Assembly (NCBI RefSeq): GCF_900114535.1 | Contig: NZ_FOTK01000002.1 | Coordinates: 186,001-250,000 of the forward strand | DNA length: 64,000 bases | Reading direction: 5' to 3' | From: Methylobacterium pseudosasicola | GTDB lineage: Bacteria > Pseudomonadota > Alphaproteobacteria > Rhizobiales > Beijerinckiaceae | Part shown: in pieces, positions 9,794 to 19,708 of the stretch | Numbering within the stretch: the stretch's first letter is position 1 | How the letters are laid out: each line of letters starts with the position of its first letter | Notes under the pieces: model-generated | The model's database searches: none | What the model saw: only the letters and a program-made list of their open reading frames with translations | Told to the model about the DNA's origin: nothing | Position numbers and translations under genes: made by a program

Positions 9794-11812
9794 CTAGACC
9801 GTCACCTGCGTCCCCACCTCGACCACGCGCCCCGTGGGGATCTGGAAGAAGTCCGTCGCGTCGTTGGCGTTCTTGGCCAGCGTGATGAAGATGCGGTCCT
9901 GCCAGAGCGGCATGCCCGAATGGGTCGCCGGGCGGATCGAGCGGCGGGACAGGAAGAACGACGTCGCCATGATGTCGAACTTGAAGCCCTGGCGGCGCAG
10001 CAGCACCAGGGTCTTGGGGATGTTCGGCGTCTCCATGTAGCCGAACTTCATCACCACCCGGAAGAAGTGCGGCCCCACCGGGTCGATCCGGACCTTGTCG
10101 GCCTCGTTCGAGCGCGGGGTGTCCACCGTCTCGACGGTGAGGATCACGTTCTTCTCGTGCAGCACCTTGTTGTGCTTGAGATTGTGCAGGAGCGCGGCCG
10201 GGGCGATCTCGGGGTCGCTGGTCAGGAACACCGCGGTGCCGCGCACGTGGTGGGGCGGGCTCTTCTCCAGCATGCCGACCAGCTCGACCAGGGGCACGTC
10301 GGTCTTGCGGGTCTTGTTGAACAGGATCGTGACCCCGCGCACCCAGGTCCACATCAGGATGACGAGGCCGCCGGCCAGGATCAGGGGCACGTAGCCGCCC
10401 TCGACCACCTTGATCAGGTTGGAGAGCAGGAACAGGAACTCCAGCACGATGAAGGGCAGCATCACCACGGCGGCGGCCACCGGCGACCAGCCCCACATCC
10501 GCCAGATCACCAGGAAGGTCATCGAGGCGGTGAGCAGCATCGTGCCGGTCACCGCGATGCCGTAGGCCGAGGCCAGCGACGACGAGGTCTTGAACAGCAC
10601 CGCCAGCAGGACGACGCCGATCATCAGCAGCCCGTTGATCTGCGGCAGGTAGATCTGGCCGGCATGCGATTCGGAGGTGTGGCGGATCTCGAGGCGCGGC
10701 AGCAGGCCGAGCTGGATCGCCTGCCGGGACAACGAGAAGGCGCCGGTGATCACCGCCTGGCTCGCCACCACGGTAGCCAGGGTCGCCAGCACCACCATCG
10801 GCAGCAGGCCCCAGGCCGGGACCAGCTGGAAGAACGGGTCGGCGGTGTCGGGCTTCTCCAGCACCAGGGCGGCCTGGCCGAGATAGTTCAGGGCGAGCGC
10901 CGGGAAGACCAGGCAGACCCAGGCGACCTGGATCGGCTTGCGCCCGAAATGCCCGAGATCGGCGAACAGGGCCTCGGCGCCGGTCACCGCCAGGAACACG
11001 GCTCCGAGCGCCACCAGCGCGCCGGTGCCGTGGCCGAGCAGATAATGCACCGCGTACCAGGGGTTGGCGGCGCGAAACACCTCCGGGTGCAGGCCGATAT
11101 GCGGCAGGGCGGCGAGCGCCATCGCCAGGAACCACACGATGGTCATCGGGCCGAAGAAGGCCGCGACCTTGGCGGTGCCGCGGTTCTGCACCAGGAACAG
11201 GACGACGATGATCGTCACCGTGATCGGCAGCACGTAATCGTCCAGCGCCGGGGTGACGAGCTTCAGCCCCTCCACGGCCGAGAGCACCGAGATCGCCGGG
11301 GTGATCACCGCGTCGCCGTAGAACAGCGAGGCGCCGAGCAGCCCGAGCATGAAGACGATGCGTGAGCCGCCGAGCGCCTTCCGGGCCAGCGCCATCAGCG
11401 AGAGGATGCCGCCCTCGCCGTTGTTGTCCATGCGCAGCAGGATCGCGACGTACTTGACCGTCACGATCAGGAACAGCGCCCAGAGGATCAGCGAGACGGT
11501 GCCGATCACCTCCTCGGGCAGCAGGATGCCGTCGGTGCGGGCCGGGACCAGCGCCTCGCGGAAGGCGTAGAGCGGGCTGGTGCCGATATCGCCGTAGACG
11601 ACGCCGACCGAGCCGACCAGCAGGGTCCAGAAGCCAGCATGGCCGTGCCGGGTCTCGGCCTTCTCGGGGGTATCGAGGGCGCCGGCGGGCGCCGCCCCGT
11701 TCTCGGGCCCCGGGGCGCCGGTCTCGCCGCCCGCCGGGGCGGGAGAGGGCGCGCCGTCGGTGGCCGCGGGCACGGGTTGGGCTGCTACGCCGGGTGCGAA
11801 GGTCTGGCTCAT
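9794..11812 (-). CDS. kup: Potassium uptake protein Kup
   Basis: This is a 672-residue KUP/HAK/KT-family potassium:proton symporter. The family hallmark [21 protein letters not shown] opens the first membrane helix after a Pro/Ala/Gly-rich cytosolic N-terminus of about 60 residues. About 12 helices follow, with [18 protein letters not shown] and a cytosolic C-terminal domain ending VGTQVTV. The start at 11812 (MSQTFAPG) is preferred; in-frame codons up to 11962 encode an implausible Pro/Arg-rich leader. Methylobacteria often carry several kup copies. The gene is convergent with the truncated autotransporter, whose frame runs through it antisense. Confidence 0.93.
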   Translation of the reverse strand: MSQTFAPGVAAQPVPAATDGAPSPAPAGGETGAPGPENGAAPAGALDTPEKAETRHGHAGFWTLLVGSVGVVYGDIGTSPLYAFREALVPARTDGILLPEEVIGTVSLILWALFLIVTVKYVAILLRMDNNGEGGILSLMALARKALGGSRIVFMLGLLGASLFYGDAVITPAISVLSAVEGLKLVTPALDDYVLPITVTIIVVLFLVQNRGTAKVAAFFGPMTIVWFLAMALAALPHIGLHPEVFRAANPWYAVHYLLGHGTGALVALGAVFLAVTGAEALFADLGHFGRKPIQVAWVCLVFPALALNYLGQAALVLEKPDTADPFFQLVPAWGLLPMVVLATLATVVASQAVITGAFSLSRQAIQLGLLPRLEIRHTSESHAGQIYLPQINGLLMIGVVLLAVLFKTSSSLASAYGIAVTGTMLLTASMTFLVIWRMWGWSPVAAAVVMLPFIVLEFLFLLSNLIKVVEGGYVPLILAGGLVILMWTWVRGVTILFNKTRKTDVPLVELVGMLEKSPPHHVRGTAVFLTSDPEIAPAALLHNLKHNKVLHEKNVILTVETVDTPRSNEADKVRIDPVGPHFFRVVMKFGYMETPNIPKTLVLLRRQGFKFDIMATSFFLSRRSIRPATHSGMPLWQDRIFITLAKNANDATDFFQIPTGRVVEVGTQVTV

Positions 11813-12232
11813 GCGGAGTGTCGGAGGCTCGGGCGTGGCCGGCGTTTCGCGGATCGGCTCAGGGCCTGGTGAGGCCGGGCAGGAGGACGCGAAAACTCCG
11901 CCGAACCACGCGGGCCGGCCACCAGGCCGACCACTCACGGGATCGTGCGGCCTTGCTATCACGGCCTCGGGCGGCCGGGAACCGGGTGCACCGCGAAGAT
12001 CGGGGTTTGGGTGGGAGGGGGCGACCGGCTCAGTCGCAGTTTCGGATTTGGCAGGCGTTCGGCAGAAGCGGAAGGAAGTATCCTTCTTCCTTGGTCTAAG
12101 GAGACTCCCACCCTTCGATCACCCACCTTGTCATCCCGGGCCCGCCTGCGGCGCCCTGGGATGACGGGGTGATTTATTCTGCGGCCGTTCTTTGGTGTGA
12201 TCGCCCAGCCGCCCGGCGCGACCTGTGTCCGG
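11813..12232. other. Intergenic region between kup and ispG, with one palindromic repeat
   Basis: About 420 bases containing no supported gene. It holds the kup upstream region and, near its ispG-proximal end, the palindromic element at 12130-12165 described separately. Confidence 0.4.
12130..12165. repeat. REP-like palindrome (GTCATCCCGGG family)
   Basis: GTCATCCCGGGC pairs with GCCCTGGGATGAC across an 11-base centre rich in GC. The same family recurs as an inverted pair at 35334-35446. It lies downstream of ispG, whose stop is at 12233. The role could be mRNA 3'-end protection or simply a mobile repeat. Confidence 0.65.
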
Positions 12233-13567
12233 CTATTCCGCCGCAGTGCGCGTGCCGCCGCCCTGCTGGCCGAATCGGCGCTCGATGTAGTCGATCACGA
12301 CGTTCTCGAAATCCTTGGCGAGCGTCGCGCCGCGCAGGGTCATGGCCTTCTTGCCGTCGATGAAGACGGGCGCGGTCGGGGTCTCGCCGGTGCCGGGCAG
12401 CGAGATGCCGATATCGGCATGCTTCGATTCGCCCGGGCCGTTGACGATGCAGCCCATCACGGCGACGTTCAGGCCCTCGACGCCCGGATAGGTCTTCTTC
12501 CATTCCGGCATCGAGGTGACGATCCAGTTCTGGATGTCCCGGGCCAGCTCCTGGAAGGTGGTCGAGGTGGTGCGCCCGCAGCCGGGGCAGGCCGCGACCA
12601 TCGGCACGAAGGTGCGGAAGCCCATGGTCTGCAGCAGTTCCTGGCTCGCCTTGACCTCGACGCTCCGGTCGCCGCCGGGCTCGGGGGTGAGCGAGTAGCG
12701 GATCGTGTCGCCGATCCCCTCCTGAAGGAGCACGCCGATCGCCGCCGAGGCCGCCACCAGGCCCTTGGAGCCCATGCCCGCCTCGGTGAGGCCGAGATGG
12801 ATCGCGTAGTCCGAGCGGCGGGCCACCTCGCGGTAGACCGCGATCAGGTCCTGCACCGCCGAGACCTTGGCCGAGAGGATGATCTTGTTCTGCGGCAGGC
12901 CCAGCGCCACGGCGCGGTCGGCCGAGCCGATCGCCGAGCGGACCATCGCCTCGCGCATCACCGCGCGGGCATCGATCGGCCGCGGCAGCTTGGCGTTCTC
13001 ATCCATCAGGTGGGTGAGCAGCTCGCCGTCGAGCGAGCCCCAGTTGGCGCCGATCCGCACGGTCTTGTTGTACTTGATCGCCTGCTCGATGATCGAGGAG
13101 AACTGGGTGTCCTTCTTCTCCTTGAACCCGACATTGCCCGGGTTGATCCGGTACTTCGCCAGGGCCTCGGCGCAGGCCGGATGGTCGGCCAGAAGCTTGT
13201 GGCCGATGTAATGGAAGTCGCCGACCAGCGGCACGTGGACGCCGATCCGGTCGAGGCGCTCACGGATCTTCGGAACCGCGGCGGCAGCCTCGTCCCGGTC
13301 GACGGTGATGCGGACCAGCTCCGAGCCGACCCGGGCGAGCTGGGCGACCTGGGCCACCGTAGCGTCGATATCGGCGGTGTCGGTGTTGGTCATCGACTGC
13401 ACGACGATCGGGGCGCCGCCGCCGACCGTGACCGCGCCTTCGCCCTCGCCGACCGTGACGCCCACGGTGCGGTGGCGCGGTGCGGGGCCGGCGATCTCCG
13501 GACCACCGCTGGTCAGCAGGGACTCGGGGGCGGGATTCTCGGAGCGGATGGCTTCCATGACTTCCAT
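12233..13567 (-). CDS. ispG: (E)-4-hydroxy-3-methylbut-2-enyl-diphosphate synthase IspG
   Basis: This 444-residue IspG (GcpE) is the [4Fe-4S] enzyme that converts MEcPP to HMBPP in the non-mevalonate isoprenoid pathway, using flavodoxin or ferredoxin electrons. The N-terminal TIM barrel begins at [20 protein letters not shown]. The C-terminal cluster domain supplies cysteines in [10 protein letters not shown] and [21 protein letters not shown] shorter start at 13558 is also possible. It stands alone here, as is usual, and the patatin gene upstream is divergent. Confidence 0.95.
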   Translation of the reverse strand: MEVMEAIRSENPAPESLLTSGGPEIAGPAPRHRTVGVTVGEGEGAVTVGGGAPIVVQSMTNTDTADIDATVAQVAQLARVGSELVRITVDRDEAAAAVPKIRERLDRIGVHVPLVGDFHYIGHKLLADHPACAEALAKYRINPGNVGFKEKKDTQFSSIIEQAIKYNKTVRIGANWGSLDGELLTHLMDENAKLPRPIDARAVMREAMVRSAIGSADRAVALGLPQNKIILSAKVSAVQDLIAVYREVARRSDYAIHLGLTEAGMGSKGLVAASAAIGVLLQEGIGDTIRYSLTPEPGGDRSVEVKASQELLQTMGFRTFVPMVAACPGCGRTTSTTFQELARDIQNWIVTSMPEWKKTYPGVEGLNVAVMGCIVNGPGESKHADIGISLPGTGETPTAPVFIDGKKAMTLRGATLAKDFENVVIDYIERRFGQQGGGTRTAAE

Positions 13568-13921
13568 CGTGGACCTTCGCGTGCGCGCGCTTCGCTTGAG
13601 CGCCGGAGCCCAGTTTTGGGCCGGCCGGTCGTTTCGCGGCGCGCGCCTCGCCGGAGCTTCGGGGCTGCGGCCCGCCCGCGTGGTTAGCTGCGGACGACGC
13701 CGCGCAGCGTCAAGCCGACGCCACGCATGACAGCATCGCGGCTGTCATGTCGTATCCGGATGCAGATGTCGAGTTTGCCGGGCCCGCGACACCGGTTTTC
13801 GTCCGCCTCTGTTGCCGAATCGCGTCCCTCGCGCGGTGTTTCGAAGCAGCCGCCAGCCCGACGCATGGTTGATGTTGCAGTGCACCATCCCATTTAGGGG
13901 ATCCTGATTTTGGAGACCGAC
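13568..13921. other. Divergent intergenic region ispG / patatin gene
   Basis: About 350 bases between divergent genes with no supported ORF. It must contain both promoters. The only clear structure is the inverted repeat at 13726-13749. Confidence 0.4.
13726..13749. promoter_or_regulatory. Inverted repeat in the ispG/patatin divergent region
   Basis: CATGACAGC-atcgcg-GCTGTCATG is a perfect 9+9 palindrome with a 6-base centre, lying between two divergent genes. Its size and position suit a dimeric repressor operator, and no T tract follows to suggest a terminator. The regulator is unknown. Confidence 0.4.
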
Positions 13922-15049
13922 ATGAGCGAGCACCCCCACGGCGGTGAACCGCACAATCCGGTGACCGCGGTTCCCGAGGTCCCGGTTTCGGACGGGATCG
14001 AGCCCTCTCCCGTGCATCCGCCCCACCAGATCCTTGCGGGTCCTCGGGCCGAGAAGCCGGTGGCGCTCGCGCTGCAGGGCGGCGGCGCGCATGGCGCCTT
14101 CACCTGGGGCGTGCTCGACGCGCTGATCGAGGACGGGCGCCTCGCCTTCGAGGCGGTGACGGGGGCGAGCGCCGGGGCGATGAACGGCGTCGTGATGGTG
14201 GACGGCTGGCTCAAGGGCGGCCCGGACGGCGCCCGGGAGGGGCTGGAGCGGTTCTGGCGCGAGGTCAGCCTCGACGGCGATCTCGGGCCGGCGCAGCGCA
14301 ACTTCGTCAGCGGGCTGTTCAGCTTGTGGAAGGGCAACCCGGTGGCCGAGTTCTGGTCCAAGCTGCTCTCGCCGAGCCCCTACGTGTCGAACCCGCTCAA
14401 CATCAACCCGCTGCGCAGGGCGCTGGCCGAGCAGATCGATTTCGACCGCCTGCGCGAGGCCGAGACCGCGGGCCTGTTCGTCTCGGCCACCAATGTCTGG
14501 ACCGGCAAGCTCGCGGTGTTCGAGCGCGAGCGCCTGACCGTCGACCACCTGATGGCCTCGGCCTGCCTGCCGACGGTGTTCCAGGCGGTGGAGATCGACG
14601 GCGTGCCCTATTGGGACGGCGGCTATCTCGGCAATCCGCCGCTCTATCCGCTGCACCGGGCCGCCCAGACCCGCGACATCGTGCTGGTCCAGATCAACCC
14701 GGTCGAGCGCCGCGAGACCCCGCGCACGGAAAGCGAGATCCGCGACCGGCTCAACGAGATCACCTTCAACGCCAACCTGATGCGGGAATTGCGGGCGATC
14801 GACTTCATCGACGGCCTGATCGAGGACGGCACCCTCGGCCAGGGCGGCTACCAGCGCGTCCTCGTGCACCGGATCGACGGCACCGACGCGCTGGAGGATT
14901 ACAACGCCGCCTCCAAGCTCGACGCGCGCTGGACGGTATTCAAGCGCCTGCGCGACAAGGGCCGCGCCGCCGCGCAAGCCTGGCTCGCCGAGACCTACGG
15001 GACGATCGGCCAGGCCTGTACACTCAACCTGCGGGATGCGTATCAGTAA
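13922..15049 (+). CDS. Patatin-like phospholipase family protein
   Basis: This 375-residue patatin-domain lipid acyl hydrolase has the oxyanion loop LQGGGAHGAF (about residues 51-60). The nucleophile elbow is GASAG with Ser83, and the dyad aspartate is Asp232 in YWDGGYLGNPP. No signal peptide is present, so a cytoplasmic or injected phospholipase/esterase is expected; the substrate is unknown. ATG 13922 is chosen because GGAG sits six bases upstream; an in-frame TTG at 13910 lacks a site. Confidence 0.88.
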   Translation: MSEHPHGGEPHNPVTAVPEVPVSDGIEPSPVHPPHQILAGPRAEKPVALALQGGGAHGAFTWGVLDALIEDGRLAFEAVTGASAGAMNGVVMVDGWLKGGPDGAREGLERFWREVSLDGDLGPAQRNFVSGLFSLWKGNPVAEFWSKLLSPSPYVSNPLNINPLRRALAEQIDFDRLREAETAGLFVSATNVWTGKLAVFERERLTVDHLMASACLPTVFQAVEIDGVPYWDGGYLGNPPLYPLHRAAQTRDIVLVQINPVERRETPRTESEIRDRLNEITFNANLMRELRAIDFIDGLIEDGTLGQGGYQRVLVHRIDGTDALEDYNAASKLDARWTVFKRLRDKGRAAAQAWLAETYGTIGQACTLNLRDAYQ

Positions 15050-15289
15050 AACGTCGCATGTCTGGCGCGAAGATCGCAGTCCGGCAAGTCGCGATGCGAT
15101 TGATATTGCGCCAAGTTTCAGATTATATTAGTTTTAGTTATAAGTTTAGAACGTTTATTTGTGGCTCAGGAGCGTGTCTAAAGTAGAAAACCCCAGGCGT
15201 AAAATATCTTTCACGCGGCTCCGGTAGCTCGGCCCTTTCACCGAAAACCCGATCGGGCGCGGTGATTCTGATTCCTGGGAGGGCTGGCC

Positions 15290-16981
15290 ATGAGATTTCG
15301 TCTGATCGACCTCAAGACCGGCGTGAAGATCGCGCTCATCATGGCGCTGATGCTGGCGATCACCGCCGGCGTCACGGCGATCTCGCTCCGCAATGTCGGG
15401 CTGATCGAGGACGCCGAAGAGTGGACGGTCCATACCCACGAGGTGCTGGCCGAAGTCAGCCGGATGACCAGCGCCATGGTCGACCGGGAGACCGCCCTCC
15501 GCGGCTACCTGATCTCCGCCGATCCGCGCTTCCTCGAACCCGAAGAGGCCGGGCGGAAGACCTTCGCGGCGTCCTGGGACGCGGCGCGGACCCTCACGGC
15601 CGGCAATCCCACGACGCAGGCCATGCTCGTGGACCTGAAGGCCCTCGCCGAGCGCTGGAGCACGGAGGTCGCGGATCGCGAGCGCGCCTTGATGAAGGAG
15701 CCCGCCACCCAGGAGGAGGCGCGCCGGCTCGAAAGCTCGGGCGCCGGCAAGGCGACGATGGACGGCCTGCGCGCCAAGGCGGCCGAGATCACGCGATTCG
15801 AACAGGGCCTCCTGAAGGAGCGGAGTGCCGCCTCGGCCGCCGCCATCGCGTCGTCGCGCATGGCGAACCTGATCGGCCTCGGCCTGATCGTGCTCACCGC
15901 TTTGGTCGGGTCGCTGGCCCTGCACAAGGGCATCGGCAAGCCGATCCACCGGATGACCGAGGCCATGACCCGGCTCGCCGCTAACGACCTCGCCGTCGAG
16001 ATTCCCGGAATCGGGCGCCGGGACGAGATCGGCGCCATGGCGGGCGCCGTGCAGGTGTTCCGGGACGGGCTCGCCCGGGCAAAGGCCCTCGAGGAGGAGG
16101 CGGCCCGGACCCAGGCCGGGCTGGAGGCGCAGCGCAAGACCGCGATGCGCGAGATGGCCGCCTCCTTCGAGGGCGCCGTCGGCGGCATCATCCGCGCCGT
16201 CACCACGGCGGCGGTGAACCTGAAATCCACCGCCGAGAGCATGAGCGCCGCGGCGGCCGAGACCGCCGCCCAGTCGACAACCGTGGCGTCGGCGGCCGAG
16301 CAGGCGGCCTCGAACGTCAACACCGTGGCCGCAGCCGCCGAGGAGCTCGGCGTCTCGGTCAACGAGATCGGCCGCCAGGTCCAGGCCTCGGCCGACCTCG
16401 CCGACGCCGCCGTGACCGAGGCCGGCAAGTCCGCGGAGCTGGTGCGCAACCTGCGCGACGGTGCCGTGAAGATCGGCGCCGTGGTCGACCTGATCAGCGG
16501 CATCGCCGGCCAGACCAACCTGCTGGCCTTGAACGCCACCATCAAGGCCGCCCGGGCCGGCGAGGCGGGGCGGGGCTTCGCGGTGGTCGCCACGGAGGTG
16601 AAGGAGCTGGCCGGCCAGACCGCCAAGGCCACCGACGAGATCGCCCGGCAGATCAGCGAGATCCAGTCCTGGACCGGGGAGACCGTGGACGCGATCGGCG
16701 TCATCGTCGGTCGCATCACCGAGATGAGCGGGCTCTCCACCGGGATCGCCGCGGCGATCGAACAGCAGGGCTCGGCCACCCAGGAGATCGTCCGGAACGT
16801 CGGGCAGGCGGCGACTGGGGCCGGCGAGGTGACGGCCAACATCGCCGGGGTCGCCAGCGCCGCCGAGGGCGCCGGGGCCGCCGCCGCGCAGGTGCTCGGC
16901 TCGGCCTCCGAACTCTCGGCCCAGGCCGAGCGGCTCGATGTCGAGGTCCATCGCTTCCTCGATACGGTGCGGGCCGCGTAA
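15290..16981 (+). CDS. Methyl-accepting chemotaxis protein with CHASE3-like sensor
   Basis: This 563-residue chemoreceptor has TM1 at about residues 12-32 ([19 protein letters not shown]). A helical periplasmic sensor resembling CHASE3 follows ([21 protein letters not shown]). TM2 is near 195-215, then come HAMP ([20 protein letters not shown]) and a long cytoplasmic signalling coiled coil. The hairpin tip reads [26 protein letters not shown] if joined from adjacent segments. The residue after ATI is Lys, where nearly all receptors have Glu. No CheR-tethering pentapeptide is seen at the C-terminus (LDTVRAA), and no che genes lie nearby. Confidence 0.92.
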   Translation: MRFRLIDLKTGVKIALIMALMLAITAGVTAISLRNVGLIEDAEEWTVHTHEVLAEVSRMTSAMVDRETALRGYLISADPRFLEPEEAGRKTFAASWDAARTLTAGNPTTQAMLVDLKALAERWSTEVADRERALMKEPATQEEARRLESSGAGKATMDGLRAKAAEITRFEQGLLKERSAASAAAIASSRMANLIGLGLIVLTALVGSLALHKGIGKPIHRMTEAMTRLAANDLAVEIPGIGRRDEIGAMAGAVQVFRDGLARAKALEEEAARTQAGLEAQRKTAMREMAASFEGAVGGIIRAVTTAAVNLKSTAESMSAAAAETAAQSTTVASAAEQAASNVNTVAAAAEELGVSVNEIGRQVQASADLADAAVTEAGKSAELVRNLRDGAVKIGAVVDLISGIAGQTNLLALNATIKAARAGEAGRGFAVVATEVKELAGQTAKATDEIARQISEIQSWTGETVDAIGVIVGRITEMSGLSTGIAAAIEQQGSATQEIVRNVGQAATGAGEVTANIAGVASAAEGAGAAAAQVLGSASELSAQAERLDVEVHRFLDTVRAA

Positions 16982-17013
16982 GCGAAGCGCGGGGCTGCGC
17001 GCCCCGGCCCCCG

Positions 17014-17036
17014 CCAAAGGGCCGCAGGCCCTTTGG
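17014..17036. repeat. CCAAAGGG-type hairpin repeat after the chemoreceptor gene
   Basis: CCAAAGGGCC-gca-GGCCCTTTGG is a perfect 10-bp stem located 33 bases after the MCP stop codon, inside a longer repeated segment (CCCCGCCAAAGGG ... CCCTTTGGGATCCCGG). Close relatives follow the peroxiredoxin (30708-30728) and purF (57536-57555) genes. There is no T tract, so it is a palindromic repeat or a factor-dependent 3'-end element rather than a classic terminator. Confidence 0.65.
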
Positions 17037-17116
17037 GATCCCGGTGTTGAGATCTCCGCGTCGGGCGCCCTAAATTCTTTCCGGGCGTGAGCGCCCGTCA
17101 CCGCGAGGCTGCCGCC

Positions 17117-17674
17117 ATGACGATGTTGCGCCGCGAGGCCCTGATCCTGCTCGGTGCCGGGCTCGGTGCCGGAATTGCTGGCGCGGCCCGGGCCGCCTCC
17201 GGGCGGGCCACCGATTTCGCCTTCGAGCATCCGGAGGGCGGCGCGATGCCGCTCTCGGCCTATGCCGGGCGGCCGATCCTGGTGGTCAACACCGCCACCG
17301 CCTGCGGCTATGCCGGCCAGCTCACCGGGCTCCAGGCCCTGTGGACCCGCTTCGGCGACCGGGGGCTCGTGGTGATCGGTGTGCCGTCGCCGGATTTCGG
17401 CAACCAGGAGCCCCTCGACGGCCCCGCCATCGCCGAGGCCGCCCGGAAGAATCACGGCGTGACCTTCCCGCTGACCGCCAAGACCCGGGTGAAGATGCCG
17501 GGCGCCCACCCGTTCTACCAATGGGCGGCGGCGGAGCGGCCGGGCGAGACCCCGCGCTGGAACTTCCACAAATACCTGATCGCCCGGGACGGCTCGCTCG
17601 CCGCCGCCTTCGCCACGCAGGTGGAGCCCACCGATCCCCGGATGGTCTCGGGCATCGCCGCCACCCTCGACTAG
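17117..17674 (+). CDS. Exported glutathione peroxidase-like protein
   Basis: This 185-residue thiol peroxidase of the GPx family has an N-terminal export signal containing a twin-arginine (LRREALILLGAGLGAG, cleavage near GAARA). The catalytic Cys63 is in NTATACGYA, with Gln97 (FGNQEP) and Trp148-Asn149 (RWNFHKYL) completing the tetrad. Such non-selenium enzymes reduce peroxides with thioredoxin. Export to the periplasm is less common for this family. ATG 17117 is preferred over 17087, which would bury the signal. Confidence 0.85.
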   Translation: MTMLRREALILLGAGLGAGIAGAARAASGRATDFAFEHPEGGAMPLSAYAGRPILVVNTATACGYAGQLTGLQALWTRFGDRGLVVIGVPSPDFGNQEPLDGPAIAEAARKNHGVTFPLTAKTRVKMPGAHPFYQWAAAERPGETPRWNFHKYLIARDGSLAAAFATQVEPTDPRMVSGIAATLD

Positions 17675-17737
17675 GCCTGACCGCTTCGGGAATCCGGGCG
17701 CCGGGATTAAACGCCCGGCCTGCCGCGTTCACATCCC

Positions 17738-18355
17738 ATGGCATCAGACAAGCACAAGCATCCGGATATCGTCGACCTGCTGGTGCCCCTGAGGCGCTAC
17801 GCCCGCTCGCTCACCCGCGACGCCCTGCGGGCGGACGATCTGGTGCACGACACCCTGGTGCGCGCCCTCGAGATGCAGGGCTCCCTGCGCCCCAACACCA
17901 ACCTGCGCACCTGGATGATGACGGTGCTGCACAACGCCTTCATCGACGAGCAGCGCCGCCGCCAGGTCGAGGCGCGTCACGCCGACGCGCTGGTGCGGAT
18001 GAGCGAGGACATGGCGCCCCCCGCCCAGGAGGGCCGGGTGCGCCTCGCCCAGATCCGGCAGGCCTTCCTGACCCTGCCGGAGGAGCAGCGCGCCGCCCTC
18101 CACCTCGTGACCCTTGAGGGCATGGCCTATGCCGACGCCGCCGCGGTGCTCGGCATCCCGATCGGCACGCTGATGTCCCGCCTCGGCCGCGGCCGGGCGG
18201 CGCTCCGGGCCTTCGAGGAAGGCAATCGCGGCCAGGCCGAGCCCGAGGCGAGCCGGCCGGACCCGCGGCGCGGCACCTTCACCGGCCTGCGCCTCGTCGC
18301 CTCCGACGAGGGCCGGGACCGACCGCCGATGAAACGCGCCGCGGGCGATGCCTGA
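17738..18355 (+). CDS. ECF-type RNA polymerase sigma factor
   Basis: This 205-residue sigma factor has region 2 at about residues 10-75 (ARSLTRDALRADDLVHDTLVRAL, then NLRTWMMTVLHNAFIDEQRR). Region 4 lies at about 105-160 (FLTLPEEQRAALHLVTLEGM, AAAVLGIPIGTLMSRLGRGR). About 40 extra C-terminal residues are rich in Arg and Pro and look unstructured. A membrane anti-sigma factor gene follows after 107 bases, so the two likely form a stress-response pair. The stimulus is not evident. Confidence 0.9.
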   Translation: MASDKHKHPDIVDLLVPLRRYARSLTRDALRADDLVHDTLVRALEMQGSLRPNTNLRTWMMTVLHNAFIDEQRRRQVEARHADALVRMSEDMAPPAQEGRVRLAQIRQAFLTLPEEQRAALHLVTLEGMAYADAAAVLGIPIGTLMSRLGRGRAALRAFEEGNRGQAEPEASRPDPRRGTFTGLRLVASDEGRDRPPMKRAAGDA

Positions 18356-18462
18356 AGCATCCACCCCGCACGAGACCGGCACCCCATGGCGACCGGCGCA
18401 AAGATAACGATGACGACCGGCGGATCCGCCCCGGCGGCACGCTGGAATCGAGGACTTCACCG

Positions 18463-19227
18463 ATGATGGATCCGATCACAGACGACGATCTCATCGCCTT
18501 CGTCGACGGGCAGATCGACCCGATGCGCCGCCTCGACGTCGAGGCGCACCTGGCCGCCCATCCCGGGGCCGCCGCTCAGGTGATGGCCGACCTGCACGAT
18601 CGCGACGCCCTCCGGGCCGCCTTCGGGCGCCTCCCCGGCCCGGGACCGGACCGCACCATCGTCCTGGCGCGCCGCTTCGACCGCAATCAGCGCTGGCGCC
18701 GGGTCGCCTCGCGGCTCAAGCGCGCCGCCGCCATCGCGGTGCTGGTCGGCGCGGGCTGGCTCGCCCATGACGAGATCGGCCGGTTCGGCGTACCCGACAC
18801 GCTCGCCGCGACCCCCGATCCGGCCCTGATCGCCGATGCCCGCCAGGCCCGGGCCGTGGCGCAGTTGCGCAAGAGCATCGCCAACCAGGGCGACCACCCG
18901 GCCTACGACCGGGCCCGCCTCCAGTCGGTCACCGGCATCGACCTGCCGCCGCTCCCGGCCGGCTGGCAGGTGCGCGACATCCAGATCTTCCCCGGCCGCC
19001 ACGGCACCGGCATCGAGATCGCCTTCGAAGCCGGCCCCCTCGGCGAGGCCTCCCTGTTCGCCACGCGCGGCCTGCGCGGCGGCCCGGCGGCGCTCACCGG
19101 CTCGGACGACGGCACCCTCCTGTCCTGGAATGCCGGCGACACCGCCTACGCGCTGAGCGGCCCGCAGGACGACGCGGTCCTGCGCCAGGCTGCCGGGATG
19201 CTCGGGGCGGGTGCGGCGACGCGCTGA
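18463..19227 (+). CDS. Transmembrane anti-sigma factor
   Basis: This 254-residue protein begins with a compact zinc-less anti-sigma domain (DDLIAFVDGQIDPMRRLDVE ... AAHPGAAAQVMADL). A single membrane helix (AAAIAVLVGAGWL, about residues 88-100) and a C-terminal extracytoplasmic domain of about 150 residues follow. The order matches anti-sigma factors encoded after their ECF sigma factor, here the gene at 17738. ATG 18466 is an equally good start; AGGAC lies just upstream. The periplasmic domain probably senses envelope or oxidative signals. Confidence 0.82.
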   Translation: MMDPITDDDLIAFVDGQIDPMRRLDVEAHLAAHPGAAAQVMADLHDRDALRAAFGRLPGPGPDRTIVLARRFDRNQRWRRVASRLKRAAAIAVLVGAGWLAHDEIGRFGVPDTLAATPDPALIADARQARAVAQLRKSIANQGDHPAYDRARLQSVTGIDLPPLPAGWQVRDIQIFPGRHGTGIEIAFEAGPLGEASLFATRGLRGGPAALTGSDDGTLLSWNAGDTAYALSGPQDDAVLRQAAGMLGAGAATR

Positions 19228-19279
19228 GGCGCCGACCTGCCCCTCGACAGGGCGCCCCGGCGGGTGCCAAAGATCGGCC

Positions 19280-19708
19280 ATGCAGGCCGCCGATTCCGCG
19301 CAGACGTATGACGGGCTGACGGCCCTGTTCGAGGCCGCGCGGGCGGTGCGCGAACGGGCGCATGCGCCCTATTCCCGGTTCCGGGTCGGGGCGGCGTTGC
19401 GCGACGAGCACGGCGCGATCCATGCCGGCTGCAACGTCGAGAACGCGGCCTATCCGGTCGGCACCTGCGCCGAGGCTGGGGCGATCGCCGCGATGATCGC
19501 GGGCGGCGGCCGGCGCATCACCGAGATCCTGGTCTGCGGCGACGGCGCGGGGCTGGTGACACCCTGCGGGGCCTGCCGCCAGCGCATCCGCGAATTCGCG
19601 GGGCCGGACACGCCGATCCACGCCGCCGGGCCGGACCGCGTCGCAAAAACCTTCACCCTGGCGGAGCTGCTGCCGGAATCGTTCGGGCCGGAGACGCTGG
19701 GTGACTGA
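19280..19708 (+). CDS. cdd: Cytidine deaminase
   Basis: This 142-residue cytidine deaminase converts cytidine and deoxycytidine to the uridine forms. Zinc ligands Cys63, Cys96 and Cys99 and catalytic Glu65 are seen in GTCAEAGAI and TPCGACRQRI. The substrate motif NVENAAYPVG is intact. It is the first gene of a nucleoside-salvage operon; its stop overlaps the GTG start of the purine nucleoside phosphorylase gene by eight bases. An in-frame start at 19211 is rejected because it adds an unrelated Arg/Pro leader. Confidence 0.93.
   Translation: MQAADSAQTYDGLTALFEAARAVRERAHAPYSRFRVGAALRDEHGAIHAGCNVENAAYPVGTCAEAGAIAAMIAGGGRRITEILVCGDGAGLVTPCGACRQRIREFAGPDTPIHAAGPDRVAKTFTLAELLPESFGPETLGD

Noticed and set aside
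9794..11365. Continuation of the autotransporter frame across kup as a giant 1,300-residue protein
   Set aside because: The extra codons are exactly antisense to the well-conserved Kup protein and show only shadow composition (Gln/His/Arg-rich), so the open frame reflects GC-rich codon use, not a real domain.
12197..13687. Long plus-strand open frame of about 496 codons over ispG
   Set aside because: It is the shadow of ispG, which has intact Fe-S motifs on the minus strand.
15155..17569. Long minus-strand frame of about 800 codons
   Set aside because: It is the complement of the chemoreceptor and glutathione peroxidase genes and shows no domain.
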